A stretch of 64,000 nt of DNA from Laguncularia racemosa. Taxonomy: Eukaryota > Streptophyta > Magnoliopsida > Myrtales > Combretaceae. The stretch lies in contig JBBMOL010000065.1 of NCBI GenBank assembly GCA_037954665.1, positions 3,596,001 to 3,660,000 on the forward strand, in the 5' to 3' direction. A model generated the notes under the pieces. It was not told the origin of the DNA. It made no database searches and was given only the letters and a program-made list of their open reading frames with translations. A program made the position numbers and the translations under genes. Shown here piece after piece: positions 33,910 to 42,948 of the stretch; position 1 is the first letter of the stretch, and each line of letters begins with the position of its first letter.

Positions 33910-35194
33910 CAAGGTTGTCAAAATTGCGATTTTACGTAGAATCGCGAAGGGGTCCGTAGAATCGGAACGTAGAAACGTAAGTTTCTACAACCTATGTAAA
34001 ATAACTTTCAAATATGATAAATTTACTTACAATAGTCATTAAAAAATATAATTAATAATAGAAATAAGGAAATTAAGTATTTATTTTAGCCATAAATTAC
34101 AAATTTGCAATAAAAGTCATAATATAGATAATCGAGCATAAGTTGTATAATATAGATATTTTATTTCTAAAATGATAAATCATGTATAAAACTAGTTTCA
34201 CCTAGTTCTATATACAAAAACTAAAAAATAATAGATAAAATTTAAAAATCAATTGTGACTTTAAAAAATTACTAATAAATAAAAATTGATAATGAAGATA
34301 TATCATTAAAAAGGAGTAATATTAAAAAATGACTAAAAGTACATAATAAAGAAGATACTATAACAAGAAAATTTTCAAAATTATATATTACTAGGTAAAG
34401 TTATCTACCATTTATTTTATTTACTATTATAAAAATATTAGTTAAAATAAGGAAAGTTGCAGCAATCAAACACAAGTGCTTTAATACGAACATGATCACA
34501 AATAGGAATTAGAAGACTAATAATCGACGAACATAAACACAAAGACTTCAATGCAACGTAACACACTGACAAGAGATGAGTGATGACCGACAAACATGTC
34601 GGGGTATGACTTATATTTCCGCTACGACAGGAAAGCACGTGGGTCCCGCTCACGATTGTTTATTAAAAGTTTAGGCTTGGATAAGAAAACACGAAGAAAA
34701 ATGTTTTTGGAAGGAATAAGGGAAGAGCACGGCCGTGTATCAAGGAAACACGCCCACGGAAGCACACACAGTTTAACACACGGTTGAAGGCACGGCCGTG
34801 TGTTAAGCTTGGAAAATACTCAGAAGTACACACGGTTGAAGGCACGGCCGTGTGTTGAGCTTGAAAAATACACAGAACAGAAGTACACACGGTTCCTGGC
34901 TCGCTTCTCCTCTCTCATCGCTTTTCACTGTCTCTCTTCAACATACAGGAACAGCAGCAGCAGCAAGCCGGAAATTGCAAAGGATGTGCTGGGTTGCCGA
35001 TTGGGTTGGGCTGGGTTGCGATTGGGATAATTGTGTGGAATCGGTAAAAACGTGCAGAATCGCGATTTTGAACGATTTTACTGTTCAAAATTGCGATTTT
35101 ACTCCGATTTTGTATGCGAGTTAACTGGGATTGTATATATAAACTCGTAAAAACGTAGAATCGTACGAGTTGAAACGCGATTTTGACAACCTTG
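33910..35194. mobile_element. Non-autonomous hAT element hAT-N (1285 bp) inside LTR-N
   Basis: Terminal inverted repeats read CAAGGTTGTCAAAATTGCGA at the left and CAAGGTTGTCAAAATCGCGT inward from the right (18 of 20 equal). A perfect eight-base TSD CTTGTGTG lies at 33902-33909 and 35195-35202. Subterminal CGTAGAATCG motifs repeat near both ends, as hAT transposase binding sites do. No coding frame is present, so it relies on a transposase from elsewhere. The eight-base TSD and CA..TG ends support hAT over Mutator (nine bases). Confidence 0.9.
34728..34900. repeat. CACGGCCGTG repeat cluster in hAT-N
   Basis: The ten-base palindrome CACGGCCGTG occurs at 34728, 34791 and 34843 within imperfect 52-63 base units that also carry CACACGGTTGAAGG and GTTAAGCTTGG-like parts. 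Similar motifs fill the LTR arrays of Co-1. Confidence 0.8.
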
Positions 35195-35202
35195 CTTGTG
35201 TG

Positions 35203-36440
35203 TTTTCGGAAATAGGGAGTATACTTGTGCATTTTCAGAATTGAATTGTGTAGAGTATATAGAAGCTATTTGATTTTCAAACACACATTAAGTGGTAGAA
35301 GTTATTGTGTGGTCATTCGAATTTGAAAGTTGCTTCTTACCAATTGTGGAAAGGTTGTAATAAGTGAAACAATTTGAATTTGAATTGAGCTACCTTTTTT
35401 TTTTTTGTATAAGTTGCGGTTTGCAATTGTATTTGACGTGGAAGAAATGCAACATGAAGTGTGTGTGTGTTGTGTGTGTTGTACCGTAAGTGAAGGGAGT
35501 GTGTGTGTGTTAAGTGAGGGGGGGGGGGGGGGGGGGTGGGGGAGGGGGTGTGTGTGTTGATTGAAGAAATTGCAATGTGGTGTCCTTAAGCTTGCCATGA
35601 GGAAGAGTAGTGTTTCTTTGTGATCACTTGAAAAAAGTGGAAATTTGAAAACAAAGAAGAGTGAATGGAGTGTTGATGATTTCAGAATTATGGTTATCTT
35701 TTACCATTTCCAGATTTGAAGTGTGTGGAAAAAAGGAAATTATTTAAAATTTAAACACCATCGTTAAGTTGAAGAAGTTATTGTGTGATAGTTGAGTGAA
35801 TGACTATTTGAATTTGAATTTCCTTCTTACCATTTATAGAAGAGGTTGCATTTAAAGTGGAATTTGAATTTGTTGCTGCCTTTGTTTATAAGTGGCGGTG
35901 TGAAGTGAGTTGTTGTGAGTGGTGAATTGGAGTTGTATTGTGGAGGAGTGTTGCAATGTGAAGTGTGTGTGTGTTAAGGTGAAGGTGCAGCACATGAAGT
36001 AAAGTTGTGGTGAAGTTAGTGCACCATAAGTGAATTGTTGATTGTGTGTGTATGTGTGGCGGTGTGAATGTGTAGTGAGGGAATTGCCACTTGTGAATTT
36101 GTGGAATTGTATGTGGTGTAAGGTATTGCACATTAACACTAATTGTGAGTGTGAAACCATGACCAAGAAAGGGAAGTGAGTAGTAGAATTTGAATTCAAA
36201 AACAAACATTAAAGTGTGAAAGTAATTGAACTCATTACTTAAACACTTGTTAGTTGAATTTAATTTCTTAACTACTTGGAAATATTTATTTGTGCTTCAA
36301 TTATTTTACTTGACTTTACTTGAAGTAATAATAAGTATTTATTGTATTGGTTATGTGTTGCGTCGTGGGTGTGTGAGGGTGTGTTGTTGTGGTGCATGTA
36401 GTAAAGTGTGTTGTTAAGTTGTTGAAGTTAATTAGTAACC
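35203..36440. repeat. LTR-N leader with a roughly 475 bp direct repeat and a G19 run
   Basis: Similar phrases recur in order at about 35290 and 35770 (GAAGTTATTGTGTG, then CTTCTTACCA, then GAATTTGAATT, then GAAGTGTGTGTGTG), with a partial third copy near 36175. The copies differ by GT-rich expansions. An uninterrupted run of 19 G lies at 35518-35536, followed by GTG repeats. His- and Thr-rich frames on the minus strand are products of these simple repeats. Confidence 0.65.
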
Positions 36441-36890
36441 ATGTCAAATGATGTGTATACTTCTACTAATTTAGTACATCAAGTATTGACTTCTTCTCCA
36501 ACCATTGATGATGAACAAAGAGAAAATTTGTTCCATACTTCTTGTAGGGTACAAGGAAACTTGTGTGTCATTATTGTTGATGGTGGTAGATGTATTAATG
36601 TTGTAGCTATATCATTGGTATTGAAATTGAAACTTGTAACTATCTCACATCCTAAATCCTATACATTACATTGGTTAAATGATCAGGAGAGTCTTTATGT
36701 GACCTAAAGTGCTAGGGTACCCTTTAGTATAGGGGATAAGTACTGTGATGAGCTTGAATGTGATATTCTTCCTATGTGTACATCCTATATATTACTTGGT
36801 AGGCCATGGTTACATGATAGGAGGGTCTTACATGATGGCTTCGGGAATACCTATGTATTCAGCAAGAGGGTAAATGCATCATTCTGTATC
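36441..36890 (+). pseudogene. LTR-N gypsy-type aspartic protease
   Basis: The frame from ATG 36441 reads MSNDVYTSTNLVHQVLTSS, FHTSCRVQGNLCVIIVDGG and SKSYTLHWLN-like sequence to a stop at 36705-36707, then FSIGDKYCDELECDILPM and YILLGRPWLHDRRV. It is a diverged relative of the Gy-1/Gy-2 protease. The active-site DSG is DGG. It sits directly before the peptide repeat, where RT would be expected. Confidence 0.8.
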
Positions 36891-36891
36891 A

Positions 36892-37230
36892 GATGTAACC
36901 TTTAGAGGTCCAAAAGGCTCAGTAACAAATTCATAGACCATTAGAGATTCTTGAGAATCATAACCACATGAACCAACCTTCAGAGGACCAAACTATGTGG
37001 AAGCAGATATGCCCACCTTCAGGGGTTCTTAGTTACATGAGCCAACATACAGAGGATAACACTTATCAGACACAGATGTGCTAACCTTCAGAGGTTCTTG
37101 AGGGTCATAGTCAAATGAGCTGACCACTAGAGGACCAAACTATTCAGAGGTAGTTGTGTTCACCTTCAGAGGTTTCAGAGGTTCATGAGCAGTTGAGCAA
37201 ACCATTAGAGGGCTAAGAGGGTAAAAAACA
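36892..37230 (+). repeat. In-frame tandem peptide repeat in LTR-N, about 75 bp (25 codons), about 4 copies
   Basis: AGAGG-centred units recur near 36902, 36977, 37047, 37127 and 37202. In one frame they read VTFRGPKGS, EPTFRGPNYVEADMPTFRGS, EPTYRG, TDVLTFRGS, ELTTRGPNYSEVVVFTFRG and EQTIRGLRG. The stops in this frame (TAG, TGA, TAA) could each be a Gln or Arg codon with one C-to-T change. The same frame leads on to the C-terminal tail at 37294-37493. I know no family with this repeat and do not assign a function. Confidence 0.6.
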
Positions 37231-37293
37231 TACAGTTGAATCGGGAAAGAGGACAACAACATTAGTGGAATGGTTTGAGATAGGGGGGTCTTA

Positions 37294-37493
37294 GTGGATA
37301 ATGGACCATTATATGTGTTGCAGACGAGGTATATCTTAGAAATGGATGAGAGAAAGCAATCACCCCCTATGGTATTTCAGATATCGGGATTCTGCAGTGA
37401 TACTTCTTCAGATGACTTACTAGGAGGATACAGAGTCTCTACTGCATTTGATCTGTTAGATTTGAGGAAAAATCTTTTTGAAGCCCGAGGAGA
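37294..37493 (+). pseudogene. LTR-N polyprotein C-terminal tail
   Basis: The frame MDNGPLYVLQTRYILEMDE to DLRKNLFEARGDD is open up to the LTR. The end matches the Gy-2 tail DLRTNLFEEGGND. The frame continues into the LTR as SPIIRARTKGFQ, paralleling the Gy-2 continuation TRARAKR. GAAGCCCGAGGAGA (37480-37493) is a weak polypurine tract. Confidence 0.7.
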
Positions 37494-38670
37494 TGATAAG
37501 AATCAAAATCTTACAAGTCCTATCATTAGAGCAAGAACCAAAGGATTTCAAATCTTAGTGATGAGGGTCCTTTTTGAAAAAATCGACCTCGAAATTATTT
37601 ATGTATTAACCTCTTTTCTATTACTTATGTATTGTGTATTCCAGTAGGCACACTTATCGGGCTTTATAGGGCGATGGACAAACTCACTAAGACTTAGCTT
37701 GTGGGTTATCAATAGATTGACCTAAATCGAAGATGAGCTGGACCGACGAGTTCCATTGAAGAGCTGGCTTGTGAAGACTATTTTTGTATTTGTCATTTTT
37801 CTTTGAACCATTTATTTTGTAAGCCTTTTGGGACATTTTATTTAGTTGTAATTTTGGACTTAGGACCGGCCACCCTTTAGTGGCATAGATGTAATTATTT
37901 AGTCATTTTAACTTTAAGTGGAGCAAGTATAAATACTTGCTTAAGTAGGGTTTGTGGAAGGAAGTTAAGAGAAAACAAAATTGCTGCCCATTTTCGTGAG
38001 AATTAGGGTTCATACTGAAATTTTCATAAGACTCTTATCAATTCTTTAAGGATTGTGGCGAGTAGCAACTTAAGGATTTGTGAGTCATATCATTTCCTTA
38101 GTTGAATTCCATTTCATGCTAGTGTGTAATATCTAGTTTTGATTTGGATTGTGTTCTATTGGTTCTTAATTTCATGTCATTTATAAGATCAATTTTATCA
38201 TTGGATTGTTTGCAATTTAGTGACATTAGATCCTAAATTGTATTGTTGATTGCAATTATTCAATTGCTAGTGGAATTGCTATTTTACGTGGAAGCTTTTG
38301 TCTAAAGGGTTCATGCCATTTGAGCATTCTTGATCATTGGATTTCTATTTAATCTTATGTTGTGTGCTTGATCCATTTAAGCACATCATCTTTTGGTGTT
38401 AAGATTAATTGATTTACAAATTGGATTCAAAAGGGTTAAGGGGTTCACGCCACTTATAGTGATTGTTGTTCGGATTTGATTGAGGTTGATTCAATTTGTT
38501 ATTTATATGTGCTTTAGCCTTTTTAAGCACATCATCTTTTGGTATCAGAGCAAGTTGTTTAACAATTAGGGTTCATCTTGAAATTATTCTTCATGCCACT
38601 TTTGGGATTTGTTAAAGTGGTTCTTCAATTGGTTTCATGTGCTTGGATTTGATCCTTTTTAAGCACATCA
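37494..38670 (+). repeat. LTR-N 3' LTR (1177 bp)
   Basis: It begins TGATAAGAATC and ends AAGCACATCA. Length equals the 5' LTR. CTCGT follows. Confidence 0.92.
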
Positions 38671-38675
38671 CTCGT

Positions 38676-39032
38676 GTACGGGGTATTACCACCAATTAAT
38701 TCCGAAACATCGTATATTGCCCTAAGAAATGGTAGATTAAATTTCAACATTTATGAATTTAAGAAAAAAAACCAAGAAACTCAAAAAATACACATGGATA
38801 AGTACCGAATAATCTTAAAGAATATGAAAAATATATAATAAAAAATGGGGATAAAAAATAATTTGAAAAAAAAATCTCGTAGGGCTAGTTCAGGGCCCAA
38901 ACTGGCCGATGAACCATCGGGTTAAGGGAACCGACCTAGTCCTTCCCTTCCTTAAGTTGGTTCCGGTTCCCCCTCTTGTCGGCCCTTGACTTAGTGGTTT
39001 CGAGTTAGTTCTGAACCGATCCCATGTCTATG
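38676..39032. other. hAT right subterminal region
   Basis: A GC-rich run near 38880-39020 has repeated GGAACCG, GGTTCCGG and CCGAT motifs in both orientations, typical of hAT subterminal regions that bind transposase. It differs sharply in base composition from the AT-rich DNA before it. It would end at 39032. Confidence 0.5.
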
Positions 39033-39040
39033 CATGAAGT

Positions 39041-39630
39041 TGGTTTCCCAGAGCATAGTCATGCCTAATTTTGTTTTCTTTCTTTTTTTTGTTTGTTTTG
39101 GAATTTGTTTTAGCATAAAATTTTATATTGAATAATTGTATGCTTGTATGTTTATTTATTTTGAAATCTATATGTATAAATTTACGGTTATTGTACATAC
39201 AAAATTATGTTAAATAATATTTGTGCATAGTTATTCACTTTATTTTGCATTATTTAGGAAATTATGCAACTATTTAGCTCTTTATTAAGAATTAACGTTA
39301 GTTGATTAACATAATTTTAATTAATTGGGAGTAGCCATAGTATCTTTAATTAATTAGTATTATGTATTTAGTTTAAGATCACATTAAAATGCTAATCGTA
39401 ATTAATCATATGTGATATAATAAAATCTACCAACAAGAATTTTATTGTATTTGTATGATTAGTTAGGATAAAATATCTAATTATATTTCTCAATCTACCC
39501 ATAGGAATTAAGAAAAGGAACATAATTTGATAGTTTTGTCATGAGGCTATAGATGAATTCAATGGAGTAAGACTTTAACCTATAGGCAAGTTTTAAGTCA
39601 CCAGATTCATGGATTAAAGTATGATTTACA
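39041..39630. other. Rest of the Co-2 leader, no gene seen
   Basis: AT-rich DNA between the hAT and gag. It shows no domain and no promoter motif that I would defend. Confidence 0.4.
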
Positions 39631-40600
39631 TTGGTAAAGCATGAATGTTTTTATTGGTCCCAAATTATGAATAATAAGCATGTATATTTGAACTTTGCAG
39701 TTATTCAAGCTACAAATATTTTTTATATCAAATGTGACATTCTTAAATTAAGGGGTGATAACTACAAGGTGTGGAAGGAGAGAGTTCTTCTCCATTTGGA
39801 GTGGATGGATATAGATTATGCTATTAGGAAAGATGAACCATTGGGTATTAATGAAACTAGCACTCCACACAGTGTTGGTTTTTATGAAAAAGGGGAGAGA
39901 TCTAATTGCCTCTTCGTGATGTTCATAAAGACCAAAATATCTACCGATATCCATGGTTCTATCAAATAGCATGATAAGGTCAAGGACCTTTTGAAAGCTA
40001 TAGATGAGCAATTCGCTACATCTGGCAAGTCCCTTGCTAGCACCTTGATTATTTAGTTCTTATCCATGAAGCTCATTAGGATAAAGGGCGTGCATGATCA
40101 TACCATGTGCATAAGGAATATAGCGGCTCAATGGACAGCCTTGGAGGTTACCATGTTAGAATCTTTCCCGGTGCACTATATTCTATGCACTATGCCCCAT
40201 TAATATGGTCCTTTCGAAATCTCTTATAACAAACATAAGGAAAAGTGGTCGATTAATGAACTGTTGACCAAATGTGTGCAAGCAGAGGCAAGGTTGATCA
40301 TGGAAGAGGGTGAGAGGGTAAACTTAACTATTCTTGGAAAGAAATGGAAGGATGATGCTAAGAATAAGGGAAAGGATAAGATTCCTACTCAACTAGTCAT
40401 AAATAAAGAATCTAAGTGTTCCTTTTGTAAGAAGAAAGGGTACATGAAGAAAGATTGCTCTAAGTTTAAGAATTGGCTTAACAAGAGAGGTACTTCATTT
40501 TTGTTTGTTTGTTATGAATCTAATATGGTCAATATTAATCATAACACGTGGTGGATTGATTTTGGTTCTACAATCCATGTTGCTAATACCTTGTAGGGTA
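39631..40600 (+). pseudogene. Co-2 gag with zinc knuckle and protease start
   Basis: The copia gag reads ILKLRGDNYKVWKERVLL, MDIDYAIRKDEP (39735-39840), AIDEQFATSGKSLASTL (40000-40045), then HYILCTMPH, stop, YGPFEISYN and INELLTKCVQAEARL (40175-40290). The zinc knuckle CSFCKKKGYMKKDC (about 40416-40460) has Tyr instead of His, a C-to-T change. The protease motif reads WWIDFGSTIHVANTL (about 40549) with DFG for DSG. Stops at 39967-39969 and 40594-40596 break the frame. The architecture is TNT1-like. Confidence 0.9.
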
Positions 40601-42000
40601 TGCAAAACTTAAGAAAGCTAATGAGAAGTGAATAATACATCTATTTAGGAAGCAAGATAAGTTTACATGTGGGAGCCATTGGGATTTGCAGTTTAATTTT
40701 AAGCAACAGTTTTATTTTGCATTTAGAAAGGACCTTTTATGTTCCAAGTTTCTTTAGGAATTTGATTTTTGTTTCAAGACTTATACCTTTGGGTTTTTCC
40801 TTTATTTTTTCTAATTTTGGTTTTAGTTTATCTAATAAATCTAAAGTTATTGGTTTTGGTACATTATTTGATGGTCTTTATTCCATTTAATTACAAAATA
40901 ATGCTGCTTATAATTCTATGCACATTACTGTTGGGTTAAAATGATGTGTTGTGAATGAGGAGTTCTCTATGTTATGGCATCGGAGATTAGGATGCATCTC
41001 CATTAAGACAATTAAAAGATTAGTTAATGAAGGACTACTTAGTACTTTGAATTTTGCTGATTTTGAGATTTATGTGGATTGCATTAAGGGTAAGTAAACT
41101 AATAAGTCTAAAAAGGGTGTAAAGAGGAGTACAAACTTGTTAGAGATCATACATATAGATATTTGTTGTCCAGACATGTGCAAATGGTCCAAAATACTAC
41201 ATCACCTTCATAGATGATTATTCACGGTATCTGTATCTCTACTTACTTAATTCTAAGGATGAAGCCTTGGATGCCTTTAAAGTTTTTAAGGCTAAACTGG
41301 AGAATCAATGTAAAAAGAAAATTAAGATTGTGAGATCAAATAGAGGTGGAGAGTACTATAGTAGATGCATAAAGAGTAGAGAAGTGCCTGGTCCATTTGT
41401 GAAGTTTCTTTAGGAACATAGGATTGTTGCCTAATACACTGTAACTAGTTCTCTAGATTAGAATGGTGTAGTAGAAAGAAGAAACTGAACCTTAATAGAC
41501 ATGGTGGGAAGTATGAGGAGTAACACAAAACTTCCTCAGTTCTTGTGTATTGAAGCACTAAAGATGGTTGTGTATATATTAAATCAAGTTCTAACCAAGG
41601 CTGTCCTAAAGACACCTTTCAAGTTATTCAAGGGTTGGAAATTGAGTTTGAGGCATATACTTGTTTAGGGATGCTTGTTTGAAGTGAGAATTTATAGCCT
41701 ACAAGAGAAGAAGCTAGACTCAAGGACCATTAGTGGGTATTTCATTAGATTTGCTGAAAGGTCTAAAGGGTATGGATTCTATTGTCCGTCTCACAGCACT
41801 AGAATTGTGGAATCAAGAAATGCAAAATTTCTTGAGAATGACTTGATCAGTGGGAGTGGTCAATTTCAAGACATAGTTTTTGAAAGGGACTATTATGAAG
41901 ATCAACCCTCTAACTCAAGTGATAGATTGGTTATCATTCACACCTCTCAATTTGAAATGGGTGTTAGACAACTGATTGTTGAAGTTCCATAAGCATTAAG
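40600..42000 (+). pseudogene. Co-2 protease remainder, pre-integrase domain and integrase
   Basis: ERTFYVPSFFRNLIFVSRL (40729-40785) is the usual stretch after the protease. The pre-integrase domain reads LWHRRLGCISIKTIKRLVNE near 40975. A frameshift near 41180 leads to the integrase core: YYITFIDDYSRYLYLYLL, IVRSNRGGEYYS with SDxGG changed to SNRGG, then NGVVERRN before a stop. Stops at several sites replace Gln, Arg or Trp of the family. GCLFEVRIYSLQEKKLDSRT to FLENDLISGSG closes the region. Confidence 0.9.
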
Positions 42001-42059
42001 TTGAAAATGAGGAATAATAAGAAATTGTTGAGCAACCGGTTGAACAACTGGTTGAGTAG

Positions 42060-42948
42060 CAAGTTCCTTAAGAGGATGATGGTACAATGTTGAGAAGAAC
42101 TACTAGAATTAGAAGATCAGCAATTCCTAATGATTATGAAGTGTATTTACAAGAATTGGACTATAACATTGGAGTAAAAAATGATCTTGAAACGTTTTCA
42201 CAGGCTATAAGTTCTAAGGAATCAAACTTGTGGTATAATGCCATGAAGGATGAGATGGATTCTAAGGCATCTAACCGAGTTCAGGATCTTGTTGAGTTGC
42301 CTAATGGTGTAAAAGATGTTGGATGTAAGTGGGTCTTTAAGACAAAGAAAGACTCAAAAGGCAATAATGAGAAACATAAGGCAAGATTCGTTGCTAAAGG
42401 ATTCACCTAGAGGGAAGGAATTGACTACATGGAGACATTTTCTCTTGTATCTAAGAAAGATTCTCTTCATGTGATTATGGTATTGTTAGCCCATTTTGAT
42501 TTTGAGTTACATTAAATAGATGTGAAAACAGTGTTCCTCAATGGTGATCTAGAGGAAGAGGTTTACATGAAACAACCTGAAGGATTCTTCTTTAGTGATG
42601 GTGAGCATTTAGTCTACAAGCTTAATAAATCCATATATGGATTGAAACAAGCCTCTCAGCAGTGGTATTTAAAATTCCATGAGGTTGTCACTTCATTCAA
42701 CTTTGAAGAGAATGTCATGGATCAATGTATATAACAGAAGGTCAGTGGGAGTAAGACTTGTTTTCTTATGTTATATATAGATGATATTTTGCTTGCGACT
42801 AATGATAAGGGTTTACTATATGAGGTGAATCAATTTCTCTCAAAGAACTTTGATATGAAAGATATGGGTGAAGCATCTTTTGTCATTGGCATTAAGATCC
42901 ATAGAGAAAGATCTCAAAGCATTTTGGGTTTGTCTCAAGAAACCTATA
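42060..42948 (+). pseudogene. Co-2 reverse transcriptase, split by Gy-3
   Basis: The RT reads RTTRIRRSAIPNDYEVYL, WYNAMKDEMDS, GCKWVFKTKKDSKGN, KARFVAKGFT, stop, DVKTVFLNGDLEEEVYMKQP, SIYGLKQASQQWYLKFHEV and the intact catalytic YIDDILLAT (about 42776). It continues KDMGEASFVIGIKIHRERS and breaks at LGLSQETY where Gy-3 is inserted (42949). The sense is picked up at 52254. Stops at 42408, 42514 and 42732 fall at likely Gln codons. Confidence 0.93.

Larger units (their letters stand above)
32424..38670 (+). mobile_element. Non-autonomous gypsy-related LTR element LTR-N
   Basis: Two LTRs of 1177 bases each (32424-33600, 37494-38670) begin TGATA and end CATCA. They are flanked by CTCAT (32419-32423) and CTCGT (38671-38675), a TSD with one G/A difference. 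The interior has a primer site, a decayed gypsy protease, an in-frame peptide repeat and a C-terminal DLRKNLFEA tail like that of Gy-2, but no RT, RNase H or integrase. It also carries hAT-N. Without hAT-N the element is about 5.0 kb. It would have needed enzymes from a relative to move. Confidence 0.92.
22556..39032 (+). mobile_element. hAT DNA transposon in the Co-2 leader, itself split by two LTR elements
   Basis: A hAT transposase pseudogene (29917-32205) needs element ends outside Gy-2 and LTR-N. Candidate left end 22556 reads TCTAGACATT; the right end at 39032, read inward, is CATAGACATG. The eight-base flanks are GATGAAGG (22548-22555) and CATGAAGT (39033-39040), matching at six of eight. 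Both subterminal regions are GC-richer, with CCGGTT-type motifs as in other hATs. Without Gy-2 and LTR-N the element is about 3.7 kb, a typical autonomous size. The transposase is certain; the ends are a proposal. Confidence 0.55.

Noticed and set aside
33910..35194. Mutator-like element
   Set aside because: The TSD is eight bases and the inverted repeats are short with CA..TG ends, which favours hAT.
35302..36209. His-, Thr- and Pro-rich frames on the minus strand
   Set aside because: They come from GT- and G-rich simple repeats in the LTR-N leader, with overlapping frames in several phases.
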